Part shown: positions 1 to 8,920 of the stretch, in pieces
Position numbering within the stretch: the first letter of the stretch is position 1
Layout: the number at the start of each line of letters is the position of its first letter
Assembly (NCBI RefSeq): GCF_020535245.1
Contig: NZ_CP084910.1
Location: 1,340,501 to 1,404,500, forward strand
Source: Asticcacaulis sp. AND118
GTDB taxonomy: Bacteria > Pseudomonadota > Alphaproteobacteria > Caulobacterales > Caulobacteraceae
Reading direction: 5' to 3'
DNA: 64,000 nt
Position numbers and translations under genes: made by a program
Notes under the pieces: model-generated
The model's input: the letters and a program-made list of their open reading frames with translations, nothing else
Told to the model about the DNA's origin: nothing
Databases searched by the model: none

Positions 1-159
1 GGCCTGGCTTTCGGCGACATTGATCTGAAGGTCGCCGTTTTGCCCCGACAGGGTGCCGTTGGTCTTCTGCGAGATCAGGAAGGTGCCGATGCCGAAGACG
101 GCGGCAACGGTAAGCGCGCCTATGCCGGCGATGCGGGCGGAGAGGGAGCGGGAAAACAT
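1..159 (-). CDS. 5' end of a membrane sensor protein, possibly a methyl-accepting chemotaxis protein (partial)
   Basis: An open frame runs from an ATG at 157-159 off the left window edge, giving 53 residues. The N-terminus is basic (MFSRSLSAR) and is followed by one hydrophobic segment at about residues 10-29 (IAGIGALTVAAVFGIGTFLI), then a polar stretch with QKTNGTLSGQNGD. This layout, a short cytoplasmic tail, one transmembrane helix and a periplasmic start, is that of chemoreceptors and sensor kinases. The family assignment is inference only, since the body of the protein is outside the window. It is divergent from rpsD. The 254-base gap between them holds an inverted repeat GCCGATT/AATCGGC (199-205 and 223-229). 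Confidence 0.5.
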   Translation of the reverse strand, partial: MFSRSLSARIAGIGALTVAAVFGIGTFLISQKTNGTLSGQNGDLQINVAESQA

Positions 160-413
160 GGGGGTATCCGGGGTGCGGTGGCGTTTATGGTTAATGTCGC
201 CGATTCTTGTTGCCGAAAGCTTAATCGGCGTTATCCGGAGGCGTCTTTTCATATCCGGCTGTGCTTGACTTTGCCGGGGTTTGTCGCCATAAGCGCCGCT
301 TCTCCCGCCTGCCATCGGTATGCGGGCTATTACGGGTTGATCCTGAACCGCCGTTGAAATCGCTGTCTTGCACTCTCGCAGGGCGCCGGTCAGGGTTATA
401 TGAAGGTAAGACT

Positions 414-1031
414 ATGTCGAAGCGCCACAGCGCCAAGTACAAGCTCGACCGCGCCATGGGTGAAAACCTGTGGGGCCGTCCCAAGTCCCCCGTCAACAAG
501 CGCTCCTACGGTCCGGGCCAGCACGGTCAGCGTCGTAAGCAAAAGGTTTCGGACTTCGGTCTGCAACTGCGCGCCAAGCAGAAGCTGAAGGGTTACTACG
601 GTAACATCACCGAGAAGCAGTTCTCGAAGATCTACGAAGAGGCCGATCGCCGCAAGGGCAACACCTCGGAGAACCTCATCGCTCTGCTCGAGTCGCGTCT
701 GGACGCCATCGTCTATCGCTGCAAGTTCGTGCCGACCGTATGGGCTGCCCGTCAGTTCGTCAACCACGGCCACGTTCTGGTCAACGGCAAGAAGGTGAAC
801 ATCGCCTCTTACCGCGTGAAGGCCGGCGACGTCGTCGAAGTCCGCGAGCGTTCGCGCAATATGGCCCTGGTTCTCGAAGCCCTGCAATCGCCTGAGCGCG
901 ATGTGCCGGACTATATCGAACTGGACGCCAAGGCGATGAAGGCCACCTACATCCGTATGCCGGAACTGTCGGAAGTTCCGTATCCGGTGAAGATGGAGCC
1001 GAACCTGATCGTCGAATACTACTCGTCCTAA
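414..1031 (+). CDS. rpsD: 30S ribosomal protein S4
   Basis: Encodes a 205-residue small-subunit ribosomal protein that binds 16S rRNA early in 30S assembly. The N-terminus [13 protein letters not shown], the [21 protein letters not shown] segment, and an S4 RNA-binding domain at about residues 95-155 ([16 protein letters not shown], then [17 protein letters not shown]) are diagnostic. The length matches the family. The start at 414 is chosen because the conserved S4 N-terminus begins there and AAGG lies 9 bases upstream; the frame stays open further upstream but encodes nothing S4-like. It is monocistronic here and ends before a strong hairpin terminator at 1167-1199. The downstream gene is convergent. 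Confidence 0.98.
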   Translation: MSKRHSAKYKLDRAMGENLWGRPKSPVNKRSYGPGQHGQRRKQKVSDFGLQLRAKQKLKGYYGNITEKQFSKIYEEADRRKGNTSENLIALLESRLDAIVYRCKFVPTVWAARQFVNHGHVLVNGKKVNIASYRVKAGDVVEVRERSRNMALVLEALQSPERDVPDYIELDAKAMKATYIRMPELSEVPYPVKMEPNLIVEYYSS

Positions 1032-1166
1032 GCACGTCCTGACGGGCTGCAAATGCCCGTCTTTTTGCGCGCCCTTGCTCATGTACTTAAGTACACATCG
1101 CTTCGGGTGCTCAAAAGCCAGACATTTTCACCACGTCATTACGGCTTAGCACAGGTTAGAGACAAG

Positions 1167-1199
1167 AAACCCCGGAAGGTTTGCCTTCCGGGGTTTTTC
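1167..1199. terminator. Bidirectional intrinsic terminator between rpsD and the convergent protease gene
   Basis: The perfect stem AAACCCCGGAAGG/CCTTCCGGGGTTT (1167-1179 and 1184-1196) has a TTTG loop. It is flanked by a T run on the plus strand and an A run on the left, so it can end transcription from both convergent genes. Confidence 0.85.
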
Positions 1200-2810
1200 T
1201 TATGTCTTATCGCCTGCCTTCGCCGCGTCGTCATCGGCGGGTTCGACCTTGGGTGCGCCGGCGGAGAGGATGGCCATGACCTCGGTCTTCGACTTCCCGG
1301 CGTCGATGGCCTCGACCACGGCGACAAGCCGTTCGGTGGATGCGCCGCCGTGCGGATTATTGGCCAGCGGCAGGAGGATCGCGCGGGCTTCGGCCATACG
1401 ATCCTTGCGGATCATGAGCATGGCCGCAAAGACGGCGTAGTCTCGCACCGCCGGAGCCAGCACATGCGCCTGATAGGCGGCATTGACCGTGTTGTCGTCC
1501 GGATAATCCGGCCCTTCCTTGCCCGCGCGCGCCAGATAGTTGAGATTGGAGGCATTCAGCGGATCGAGTTTGTAAGACTTGCCGAACGCTTCGCGCGCCT
1601 TGCGCATCTGGGTTTCGTAGGTTTCGCCGGCGGCGAAAACCTTCTGGCGGCTCATCAGAAACCAGATTTGACCCAGTCGGTAGAAGCCTTCGGCATCGTC
1701 GGGACGGGCCGCCGTATAGGCCAGATAATGATCGAGCGCCTTCTGCGCGTCGCCCAGTTGGACTTCGGCGCGCATCAGCACGCCCTCGGCGTAGGCGTCG
1801 CCGGGATGTTCGGCGGCTTCTTTGCGAACCCTGGTCAGCAGAACGGATTTGTAGGCCTGCGGGATACAGCTCATGGAGCCCGCATCCCACAGGGCCAGCT
1901 TGTCGGCGCTGGCCGGCATGGGCGACACGCTGACCTGCGGTTCTGGCATGTTGTTGAACCGGTAGACCGTGGCCTTGAGCGAATTCATATAGCTCCACAG
2001 CACCGAGGACAGCGATTTGACCGGCACGCCGAAGGCCGCTTCGAACGCCTTGACCGCGTCTTCGCCGGTGCTGCGCGCCTCAAGATAGCGGCCGAAGGCC
2101 TGCTTGCGCGCGGGATCGCTCATGATCCAGTGGGTCAGCAGCCAGGATTGCGGATAGAAGTTGGAACCCGCCCGCCGCGTCGACGGGGCGTCGTTTAATA
2201 TGTCTTCGTATTTGAGGGTGCCGTTCGAATTCAGTTGGCGGATACGCATCGACAGGGCCATGCCGACGACGGCCTGATCGTCCAGAATCTTGGTCGTGCC
2301 GTAATATTCGGCGAAGCCCTCGACGAACCAGCGCGGATAGACGGTCTGTGCGTTCTGGAACATGAACATGTGCGCATATTCATGGAAGAAGATGTGCTGG
2401 CTGGTGTTTTCCGCCACGTTTTCGACCTTGGACGCCGAGCCCACGGCGTCGCCTTCGTAGGTCGAAAAACCGGCAATGCCGACGGGGCAGATGCGCACGA
2501 AACCGGCCACGGTCGAAGGCACGTCCGGCCACACCTGCTTCAGATCCGACGTGCTTTTGAGGAAGAAGAGCTTCATACGCGGTTCGGGCTGGGTGTCCGG
2601 CCCCGACAGGCCGTAAAAAGCCCCGATGATGTAGCGGTATTTTTCGAGGTTACGCACATAGGCTTCGGTCGCCCTGGCGTTGACGTTCGAGTAGACGATG
2701 AAATGCTCGCTCTCGGCCTTTACCCACGTGTCGGCGTATACCGGACCGGCGGCGATGAAACCGATTACGATGGCGGCGAACGTGCGGCAGACTCCCCCGA
2801 ACCGGCGCAT
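1200..2810 (-). CDS. Secreted HEXXH metallopeptidase-like protein with TPR-like C-terminal half
   Basis: 536 residues. A signal peptide covers about residues 1-26 (cleavage after VYA). The sequence then has a gluzincin-type zinc motif HEYAH (143-147) and a downstream WFVEGFAEYY segment (161-170) whose Glu is the likely third ligand, as in DUF1570-type peptidases. The C-terminal half (about 330-500) is alpha-helical with TPR-like spacing (ALDHYLAYTAARPDDAEGFYRLGQIW). The start is the ATG at 2810, just before the signal peptide, with GAGGGGG upstream; the open frame extends 11 codons further. It is predicted to act in the periplasm or envelope, substrate unknown. It is single-gene, convergent with rpsD, and ends directly at their shared terminator. 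Confidence 0.75.
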   Translation of the reverse strand: MRRFGGVCRTFAAIVIGFIAAGPVYADTWVKAESEHFIVYSNVNARATEAYVRNLEKYRYIIGAFYGLSGPDTQPEPRMKLFFLKSTSDLKQVWPDVPSTVAGFVRICPVGIAGFSTYEGDAVGSASKVENVAENTSQHIFFHEYAHMFMFQNAQTVYPRWFVEGFAEYYGTTKILDDQAVVGMALSMRIRQLNSNGTLKYEDILNDAPSTRRAGSNFYPQSWLLTHWIMSDPARKQAFGRYLEARSTGEDAVKAFEAAFGVPVKSLSSVLWSYMNSLKATVYRFNNMPEPQVSVSPMPASADKLALWDAGSMSCIPQAYKSVLLTRVRKEAAEHPGDAYAEGVLMRAEVQLGDAQKALDHYLAYTAARPDDAEGFYRLGQIWFLMSRQKVFAAGETYETQMRKAREAFGKSYKLDPLNASNLNYLARAGKEGPDYPDDNTVNAAYQAHVLAPAVRDYAVFAAMLMIRKDRMAEARAILLPLANNPHGGASTERLVAVVEAIDAGKSKTEVMAILSAGAPKVEPADDDAAKAGDKT

Positions 2811-2883
2811 AAAATATTCCCCCTCAAATTCAACGGCCTCCATCTAAAGGCAAGTGAGGCCTCTCAGCAAGGGGAGCGCGCAA

Positions 2884-2911
2884 AAAAGCCCGGCACAACG
2901 GCCGGGCTTTT
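2884..2911 (-). terminator. Intrinsic terminator downstream of grxD
   Basis: The perfect 11-bp stem AAAAGCCCGGC/GCCGGGCTTTT (2884-2894 and 2901-2911) with a 6-base loop is followed on the minus strand by further T residues. It lies between the end of grxD and the start of the metallopeptidase gene. Confidence 0.8.
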
Positions 2912-2934
2912 CGTGGATAAGGCTGAGGTTGTGC

Positions 2935-3276
2935 TTAAGCCTCGATGACGCCCTTTTCGGTCAGCAGGGTCTTCAGTTCGCCGTTCTGAAACAGTTCGCG
3001 CACGATGTCGGCGCCGCCGATGAACTCTTCCTTGACGTAGAGCTGCGGGATGGTCGGCCAGTCGGAAAAGGCCTTGATGCCTTCGCGCAGGTCGTTGTCC
3101 TGCAGCACGTCGACGCCGGCAAATTCCACGCCCAGATGGTCCAGCACCTGAACCACCAGCGACGAGAAGCCGCAGCGCGGCTGATCCGGCGTGCCCTTCA
3201 TGAACAGAACGACGGGATTGGTCTTGATGGTGCCATCGATGAACTGATGGACTTCGGGATTGAGATCGACGCTCAC
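2935..3276 (-). CDS. grxD: Monothiol glutaredoxin (Grx4/GrxD family)
   Basis: 113 residues, the usual length for single-domain monothiol glutaredoxins. The CGFS active site is at residues 35-38, preceded by VVLFMKGTPDQPR, and WPTIPQLYVKEEFIGG supplies the cis-Pro and GSH-binding region. Such proteins bind a glutathione-ligated [2Fe-2S] cluster and hand it to Fe-S assembly targets, often together with BolA proteins. The start is a GTG at 3274-3276 (MSVDLNPEV) with GGAG upstream; the frame is open far upstream but only as a shadow of the reductase-like gene. bolA lies 1 kb upstream on the same strand with one gene between them, so the three probably form a unit. Confidence 0.95.
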   Translation of the reverse strand: MSVDLNPEVHQFIDGTIKTNPVVLFMKGTPDQPRCGFSSLVVQVLDHLGVEFAGVDVLQDNDLREGIKAFSDWPTIPQLYVKEEFIGGADIVRELFQNGELKTLLTEKGVIEA

Positions 3277-3341
3277 GGCGGCACTCCGGCTGAAACAGTT
3301 ATCGTCCGATATAGGCACAGACCGGCGCAAAATCCAGTGGA

Positions 3342-4253
3342 TCAGGCGGGTTTCTGCTGCGGACCCTGCGCCGAAAAGCGGGCCATCTCGATCTGGGCGG
3401 GGACCGAAGTCGGCATGGCGCGCTCGACGACGCTGGCCAGCGCTTCCAGATGGTCGGGGGTGTCGGCATCGACGAACAGGGTCGAAAGGTTCGGCTGGGT
3501 CAGGGCGTAGGACAGGCACAGTTCCTCCGCCGTCCAGTCCGGCGTCTGGTGCAGGAAGGCGTAGGTGCCGCGTCCGGCCAGCGGATCGGCAGGCTTGCCG
3601 CCGAACCAGCCGCGTCGGGCGGCCTTGGGGACGACGTCCGCGGCCCTCTGATAGGCGTCGGGGAAGAAGTCGTGGCCGAAGACCGACAGGCCGCGCGCCA
3701 GGGCGTAATCGAGCAGGTGGCGCTTGTTCCACGAGGTGTCGATGTCGAACACCGTCTTGAGAATATTGAAGCGCCCGTCATCGACGGCGGCCTTGATCAG
3801 GTCGTTATTGGCCGTGGCCCCGGTGAATTTCAACATGCCCGCGTCGCGCAGGGCGCTGATGAAGGTCCAGCTACGATCGGGGATGCGGTCGAAGCCGTTG
3901 GCGTGGAAGACCAGCAGGTCGATCCATTGCAGCCCGGAGGTCTTCACCGCGCCGCGCAGGCGTTCGCGCAGAGGCTCCAGCCGGTATTCGTCCGCCGGAT
4001 CGGGGCTGCCTTCCTCTTCGGCGCTCAGCGACACGAAGAGGATGCGGCGGTCGGCGATGGCGAAGGTCTGAGCCGCGGTATGCAGGCAGTCCGGATGCGC
4101 CGAGGTCAGGTGGAAGGTGTTGACGCCGTTTTCCAGCGCCGTGCTCAGCAGGCGTTCCAGCGCATTGCGGTTACGGCCGAGCTTCGCCCACGACACATTG
4201 AGCCCGATAGCGGAAAGGGCCTGACCGGATCGTCCGAAGGGGCGGTAACGCAT
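3342..4253 (-). CDS. Aldo/keto reductase-like protein with degenerate catalytic tetrad
   Basis: 303 residues starting MRYRPFGRSGQALSAIGLN, the typical opening of aldo/keto reductases, with the barrel segments LRERLRGAVKTSGLQWIDLLVFH and the later GLSVFGHDFFPD. Active family members use Asp-Tyr-Lys-His. Here the segment that normally reads NFFDTADxYG is NTFHLTSAHP (residues 45-54), so Asp and Tyr are both replaced, and the usual TK strand is FVSLSAEEE. The His of the WIDLLVFHANG strand remains. The protein is therefore probably not a standard NADPH reductase. It sits between bolA and grxD on the same strand, which suggests an accessory role with them, but that is inference. Confidence 0.75.
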   Translation of the reverse strand: MRYRPFGRSGQALSAIGLNVSWAKLGRNRNALERLLSTALENGVNTFHLTSAHPDCLHTAAQTFAIADRRILFVSLSAEEEGSPDPADEYRLEPLRERLRGAVKTSGLQWIDLLVFHANGFDRIPDRSWTFISALRDAGMLKFTGATANNDLIKAAVDDGRFNILKTVFDIDTSWNKRHLLDYALARGLSVFGHDFFPDAYQRAADVVPKAARRGWFGGKPADPLAGRGTYAFLHQTPDWTAEELCLSYALTQPNLSTLFVDADTPDHLEALASVVERAMPTSVPAQIEMARFSAQGPQQKPA

Positions 4254-4271
4254 ACTCGGTCTCCCCTTTGA

Positions 4272-4502
4272 TTATGGGGCGCGGGTTTCGAGGGCGAGGG
4301 CGTGCAGCGGGCCGCTCATCAGATCGGACAGGGCGGCATAGACCTTCTGGTGCTGACGCACGCGCGGCATCCCGGCAAAACCGGCATCGGTGATATAGGC
4401 CTTGTAGTGGTCGCCGTCGCCGGCCAGATCCTCGATGACGATTACGGCGTCGGGGAAGGCGGCCTTCAGGCGGGCTTCGAGGTCGGATTGGGCGACGGGC
4501 AT
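4272..4502 (-). CDS. bolA: BolA family protein
   Basis: 76 residues starting at the ATG 4502 (MPVAQSDLEARLKAAFP). The BolA fold is visible: an N-terminal helix, then DHYKAYITDAGFAGMPRVRQHQKVYAAL with the conserved helix-turn-helix-like RVRQHQKVY and the C-terminal PLHALALETRAP. BolA proteins pair with monothiol glutaredoxins to ligate a shared [2Fe-2S] cluster; grxD is encoded just downstream. The upstream extension of the frame, to 4580, lacks family similarity and was left out. It is 18 bases upstream of the reductase-like gene, so probably cotranscribed. Confidence 0.93.
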   Translation of the reverse strand: MPVAQSDLEARLKAAFPDAVIVIEDLAGDGDHYKAYITDAGFAGMPRVRQHQKVYAALSDLMSGPLHALALETRAP

Positions 4503-4629
4503 GGGAAAAGCCTTGAGAACGACTCGATTAACAAACACAATCGGTTTTGAACTATCACGTAATGGGTTAACAAGTGGCAATTGCGTCTGTTCCGCCCCTT
4601 ATCCTCACGCCTTTCCGGACCCCGCCCGC

Positions 4630-5397
4630 ATGACCAACCTGACGGATATCCGCAACCCCAAGCCCAGGCCGTGGGTGCGTGGGGTGCAGGTGCTGGCCTT
4701 CGTCGTGCCGCTCCTTATCGCGGGCGCGTGGCTGTGGCAGGAGAACGAGCGCTGGCGCGGGGTGAAGGTCTACAAGACCGCCTTCGACTACGAAATGGCC
4801 TATGCCGAGATCGGCGTCCTCAACTCTCAGGTCTATGTGGCGCGCGCCTACGACAACGGCTTTCAGGTCGACAAGGACCCGAAAAGGGCCGTTGAGTGGT
4901 ATCAAAAGGCCGCGGCCCAGAGCCATGCCGAGGCACAGTATCAACTGGCGCGGCACTATCTGAGCGGCGAAGGGATTGCGAAGGACGACACGCAGGGTTT
5001 CGTCTGGGCCCAGCGCGCGGCTTTCAAGAACTATCCGCAGGGCCTGCTGCTGGCCGGGCAGATGCTATGCGAAGGGCGCGGCGTCGAGGCGGATTGTACG
5101 CGCGGGGTGGAGTTGATCCGCAAGAGCGCAGAGGGCGGCCTGCCTGAGGCGCAGACGGAGTGGGCGCGGCGGCTGGAAACGGGCGAGGGGACGGCGAAAG
5201 ACCTGACCGAGGCCTATGTCTGGTACGCGCTGGCGCATGAGGCGCGCACCTGGCAGGTGGCAAAGCCGCCGGTATCCGCCGATCTGGAGCGGTTGACGCC
5301 GCTGATGACCAGGGCGCAACTTGCCGAGGCAGCAAAGCGCTTCAACGCACGCCGCCCTGAGCGGGTAAGGCCGGGGCAAAATCAGGTGAAGTTCTAA
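4630..5397 (+). CDS. Sel1-repeat membrane-anchored protein
   Basis: 255 residues. A short cytoplasmic N-terminus (MTNLTDIRNPKPRPWVRG) is followed by a single transmembrane helix at about residues 20-36 (VLAFVVPLLIAGAWLW) and a periplasmic domain with Sel1-like repeats (AVEWYQKAAAQSHAEAQYQLARHYL; GVEVIR-type repeats; EAYVWYALAHEA). Sel1 repeats are scaffolds for protein interaction, often in envelope assembly or sensing. The start at 4630 is chosen because it immediately precedes the membrane anchor; the frame is open upstream across the bolA promoter. Divergent from bolA. Function cannot be named. Confidence 0.8.
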   Translation: MTNLTDIRNPKPRPWVRGVQVLAFVVPLLIAGAWLWQENERWRGVKVYKTAFDYEMAYAEIGVLNSQVYVARAYDNGFQVDKDPKRAVEWYQKAAAQSHAEAQYQLARHYLSGEGIAKDDTQGFVWAQRAAFKNYPQGLLLAGQMLCEGRGVEADCTRGVELIRKSAEGGLPEAQTEWARRLETGEGTAKDLTEAYVWYALAHEARTWQVAKPPVSADLERLTPLMTRAQLAEAAKRFNARRPERVRPGQNQVKF

Positions 5398-5595
5398 TCT
5401 CCTCCCTGTGCCGAAGGCATGGGGAGGTGGCGCGCCGAAGGCGTGACGGAGGGGGACGACGCAAATCTATCCTTTTGGCGCGATCTTTTAATCAGGGTCT
5501 ATGCAAGCCTCCCGATCGGAGTCACCCCCCTCCGTCATTTGCCGACAAGTCGTCAAATGCCACCTCCCCATCGCTGCGCGACAGGGAGGAGGGAG
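5398..5595. repeat. Long imperfect inverted intergenic repeat
   Basis: The left arm starts at 5400 (CTCCTCCCTGT, ATGGGGAGGTGGC, TGACGGAGGGGG in order). The right arm, reading leftwards from 5597, repeats the same three blocks in the same order on the other strand. The space between the arms is A/T-rich and non-coding. The same blocks occur again at 11,511-11,657, so this is a dispersed chromosomal palindromic repeat. It separates convergent genes and could fold into a long hairpin that stops transcription from both sides. Confidence 0.8.
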
Positions 5596-7794
5596 TTACG
5601 CCATAAATTCCGGCAGCCAGCGCTCATTGGCGGCCTTCAATTCCGTAAGCGACAGCGACATCGCCCCCGTCAGGCTGAGGTCCGAACCGACCGCGACGCC
5701 GATGGTCGCCGCCGGTACGCCGGCCTCGGCGGCCTTGGCCAGCACCAGATGCGCCGAGGCTTCGTCCACCGCGATCAGATAGCGCGCCTGATCCTCGGCG
5801 AAGGCAAAGACGTGGTCTTCGAGGTCGGTGGGGTTCTTCAGTTCGATGCCGACCTTGGACGCCGTGGCCATGTCGAAGGCCGCCGGCAAGAGGCCGCCGT
5901 CGGACAGGTCGTGCACAGCCTTGGCCGTCTTCGACAGGATGAGGTCGCGCACGAAGTCGCCATTGCGCTTTTCGACGCTGAGATCGACCTTCGGCGGCGC
6001 GCCGGCTTCGATGCCGTGCACTTCGCGTAAGTAAATGGACGAGCCCAGTTCGCCGACGGTTTCACCGACGAGGACCAGCACCTGACCGGCCTTCAGCGTG
6101 TTGAAGCCGACGCGCTGATCGTAGTCGGCCAGCAGGCCCACAGCGCCCACGGTCGGCGTCGGCGGAATGGCGACGCCGTTGGTTTCGTTGTACAGCGACA
6201 CATTGCCCGACACGACGGGGAAGTTCAGTTCGCGGCAGGCTTCGGCCATGCCGTCGATGGCGCGGACGATCTGCCCCATGATCTTCGGACGTTCGGGGTT
6301 GCCGAAGTTCAGATTGTCGGTGATGGCGATAGGCTCGGCGCCTACGGCGGTCAGGTTGCGCCAGGCCTCGGCCACGGCCTGCTTGCCGCCCTCATAGGGA
6401 TTGGCTTTGACGTAGCGCGGGGTGACGTCGGAGGTGACGGCGAGCGCCTTCTTGGTGCCGTGGACGCGGACCATACCGGCGTCCGCACCGGTCGCCGAAT
6501 CGGCCAGGGTGTCGGCCATGACGTGACGGTCGTACTGTTCCCACAGCCAGCGCTTCGACGCCATGTCGGGCGAGGCGAGAATCTTCAGCAGGGCGTCGCC
6601 GACCGGAGCCGACGGCGCATGGCCGAGCGGCGCTTCCATGTCCGGTTCGACCCACGGACGGTCGTACAGCGGTGCGTCGTCCGACAGCGGTCCCAGCGGC
6701 AGGTCGCAGACGACCTCGCCCTTGTGCGTCAGGACGATATGTCCCGACGTGTTGGTTTCACCGATGACGGCGGCGTCGAGGCCCCACTTTTCGAAGATGC
6801 GGTAACCGTCGTTTTCGCGGCCCGGCTTGAGGATGGCCAGCATTCTTTCTTGTGATTCCGAGAGCATCATCTCGTAGGCCGACATATTCTCTTCGCGCTG
6901 CGGAACCTTATCGAGGTCGAGCGTGATGCCGAGTCCGCCCTTGCCGGCCATTTCGACCGATGAGGAGGTGAGGCCCGCGGCGCCCATGTCCTGAATGGCG
7001 GCGACTGCACCCGAAGCCATCAGTTCCAGCGTCGCTTCGATCAGCAGCTTTTCGGCGAAGGGGTCGCCGACCTGAACCGTCGGGCGCTTCTCTTCGGAAT
7101 CTTCCGAGAATTCGGCCGAGGACATGGTTGCGCCGTGGATGCCGTCGCGGCCGGTTTTGGAGCCGAAATAGACGACCGGCAGGCCGGGTTCGGGCGCGGC
7201 GGAATAGAAGATCTTGTCGGCGTCGGCGAGGCCCACGCACATGGCGTTGACGAGGCAGTTGCCGTTATAGCCCGAGTGGAAGTTGGTCTCACCGGCCACG
7301 GTCGGCACGCCGACGCAGTTGCCGTAACCGCCGATGCCGGCGACCACGCCTTCGACGATGCGTTTGGTTTTGGGGTGGGAGGGCTCACCGAAGCGGAGGG
7401 CATTGAGCAGCGCCACCGGGCGCGCGCCCATGGTGAAGACGTCACGCATGATGCCGCCCACGCCCGTCGCCGCGCCCTGATAGGGCTCGATATAGGACGG
7501 GTGGTTGTGCGACTCCATTTTGAAAATACAGGCTTGACCGTCGCCGATGTCGATGACGCCGGCGTTCTCGCCCGGCCCGCAGATGACGCGTTCGCCGGTC
7601 ACCGGGAACTTGCGCAGGTGCGGGCGCGAGGATTTGTACGAGCAGTGCTCGGACCACATGACCGAGAAGACGCCCAGTTCGACATAGTTGGGTTCACGGC
7701 CCAGACGGTCGAGAATGACCTGATATTCGTCGGGCTTCAGGCCGAATTCGGCGGCGTATTCGGCCATGGTCTTTTGGGCGGTGGTCGTGGTCAT
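5596..7794 (-). CDS. purL: Phosphoribosylformylglycinamidine synthase, large subunit (PurL, small type)
   Basis: 732 residues, the length of the three-component PurL that works with PurS and PurQ. It converts FGAR, ATP and glutamine-derived ammonia to FGAM in purine synthesis. Diagnostic segments are [15 protein letters not shown] near residue 45, [27 protein letters not shown] (ATP and Mg binding), [15 protein letters not shown], and the second-half [26 protein letters not shown]. The ATG at 7794 is chosen because the conserved N-terminus follows. It is downstream of purQ on the same strand, separated by 138 bases that hold a hairpin repeat. Confidence 0.97.
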   Translation of the reverse strand: MTTTTAQKTMAEYAAEFGLKPDEYQVILDRLGREPNYVELGVFSVMWSEHCSYKSSRPHLRKFPVTGERVICGPGENAGVIDIGDGQACIFKMESHNHPSYIEPYQGAATGVGGIMRDVFTMGARPVALLNALRFGEPSHPKTKRIVEGVVAGIGGYGNCVGVPTVAGETNFHSGYNGNCLVNAMCVGLADADKIFYSAAPEPGLPVVYFGSKTGRDGIHGATMSSAEFSEDSEEKRPTVQVGDPFAEKLLIEATLELMASGAVAAIQDMGAAGLTSSSVEMAGKGGLGITLDLDKVPQREENMSAYEMMLSESQERMLAILKPGRENDGYRIFEKWGLDAAVIGETNTSGHIVLTHKGEVVCDLPLGPLSDDAPLYDRPWVEPDMEAPLGHAPSAPVGDALLKILASPDMASKRWLWEQYDRHVMADTLADSATGADAGMVRVHGTKKALAVTSDVTPRYVKANPYEGGKQAVAEAWRNLTAVGAEPIAITDNLNFGNPERPKIMGQIVRAIDGMAEACRELNFPVVSGNVSLYNETNGVAIPPTPTVGAVGLLADYDQRVGFNTLKAGQVLVLVGETVGELGSSIYLREVHGIEAGAPPKVDLSVEKRNGDFVRDLILSKTAKAVHDLSDGGLLPAAFDMATASKVGIELKNPTDLEDHVFAFAEDQARYLIAVDEASAHLVLAKAAEAGVPAATIGVAVGSDLSLTGAMSLSLTELKAANERWLPEFMA

Positions 7795-7817
7795 GGGTCT
7801 TACCTTGCATATGTGCC

Positions 7818-7843
7818 CCCTCTCCCCGCAGACGGGGAGAGGG
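7818..7843. repeat. Perfect 11-bp hairpin in the purQ-purL gap
   Basis: CCCTCTCCCCG (7818-7828) and CGGGGAGAGGG (7833-7843) flank a CAGA loop. It belongs to a CCTCTCCCC-rich repeat block covering most of the 138-base gap. There is no T run on the minus strand immediately after it, so it is more likely an mRNA-stabilising or REP-like element than a terminator. Confidence 0.7.
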
Positions 7844-7932
7844 CTGGGGTGAGGGGCATGCTGAGACTTGGGTAAGCCCCTTCACCGGCCCTTGCGGGCC
7901 TCCGTCTCCCCGCGCGCAGGGAGCAGGGAAAA

Positions 7933-8604
7933 TTATGCCGCCTGAAGCACGCGCATCAGGCTGTGGAACAGCGGCGCGCCGTCGGCGGAACCGAGCGCCG
8001 GTTCGAAGGCGCGGTCGGGGTGCGGCATCATGCCCAGCACATTGCCGGCGCTGTTCATGATCCCGGCGATGTCGTTTACCGAACCGTTGGGGTTCTCGAC
8101 ATAGCGGAACACCACCTGATTATTGTCTTCGATGGCCTTCAGCGTCTCTGTGTCGGCGAAGAAGTTGCCGTCGCCATTGCCCTGCGTCATCCACACGCTG
8201 GCCTTGTCGCCATAGGCCGAGGTGAAACGCGTATGGCGGTTTTCGATGGTCAGTTCGATCGGCTTGCACACGTATTTCAGACCGGCATTGCGCATCAGCG
8301 CGCCCGGCAGCAGGCCCGCTTCGCACAGGATCTGGAAGCCGTTGCAGATGCCGACGACCGAGACGCCGCGATGAGCGGCCTTGACCACCTCGGCCATCAC
8401 CGGCGACAGCGAGGCCATGGCCCCGCAGCGCAGATAATCGCCATAGGAGAAGCCGCCCGGCACGACGATCAGGTCGAGGCCCGACGGCAGGCTGGTCTCC
8501 TGATGCCAGACCAGGCTGACAGCAGCACCGGTCGTCACCTCGACCGCTACCTTGCAGTCGCGGTCGCAGTTGGAACCCGGAAAGACGAGGACGGCGGCTT
8601 TCAT
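7933..8604 (-). CDS. purQ: Phosphoribosylformylglycinamidine synthase, glutaminase subunit
   Basis: 223 residues, a class I glutamine amidotransferase that supplies ammonia to PurL. The nucleophile Cys is at residue 87 in GICNGFQIL, the oxyanion region is [17 protein letters not shown], and the catalytic His is in [10 protein letters not shown]. The start ATG at 8604 lies one base after the purS stop, so the two are translationally coupled. Length and motifs match the family. Confidence 0.97.
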   Translation of the reverse strand: MKAAVLVFPGSNCDRDCKVAVEVTTGAAVSLVWHQETSLPSGLDLIVVPGGFSYGDYLRCGAMASLSPVMAEVVKAAHRGVSVVGICNGFQILCEAGLLPGALMRNAGLKYVCKPIELTIENRHTRFTSAYGDKASVWMTQGNGDGNFFADTETLKAIEDNNQVVFRYVENPNGSVNDIAGIMNSAGNVLGMMPHPDRAFEPALGSADGAPLFHSLMRVLQAA

Positions 8605-8605
8605 C

Positions 8606-8857
8606 TTACGCGACCTCGATGCGGTAGGATTCGATGACGGTGTTGGCCAGAAGCTTTTCGCACATGGTCTTGACCTCGGCTTCGGCAGCGGCCTTGTCCG
8701 GGCTCTTTACATCGAACTCCAGCACCTTGCCGACGCGGACGTTCGACACGTCGCTCCAGCCGGATGCCGTCGCGAGACCGTTGAGCGCGCCTTCGACGGC
8801 CTTGCCCTGCACATCCAGAACGCCGGCCTTGAGGAAGATATGAACCGTGGCTTTCAT
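8606..8857 (-). CDS. purS: Phosphoribosylformylglycinamidine synthase subunit PurS
   Basis: 83 residues, beginning [21 protein letters not shown] and containing SDVRVGK-like [12 protein letters not shown] and the C-terminal [18 protein letters not shown]. PurS bridges PurL and PurQ in the three-subunit enzyme. The length is typical. It is placed directly before purQ with a one-base gap and after a hairpin that separates it from purC. Confidence 0.95.
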   Translation of the reverse strand: MKATVHIFLKAGVLDVQGKAVEGALNGLATASGWSDVSNVRVGKVLEFDVKSPDKAAAEAEVKTMCEKLLANTVIESYRIEVA

Positions 8858-8884
8858 CTTTTCACTTCACTTGAGAGGGTAAGC

Positions 8885-8912
8885 AAAAAGTCCACCGTGA
8901 CCGATGGACTTC
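8885..8912 (-). terminator. Hairpin with T run between purC and purS (terminator or attenuator)
   Basis: On the minus strand the stem AAGTCCA(TCG)/(CGG)TGGACTT is followed by a T run. It lies 8 bases after the purC stop. It could end purC transcription or partly attenuate read-through into purSQL. Confidence 0.65.
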
Positions 8913-8920
8913 TTTGAGAG

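Noticed and set aside
1053-2198. 381-residue plus-strand open frame
   Set aside because: It is antisense to the metallopeptidase gene, which has a signal peptide and HEYAH motif. The plus-strand product has no recognisable domain and reflects high GC.
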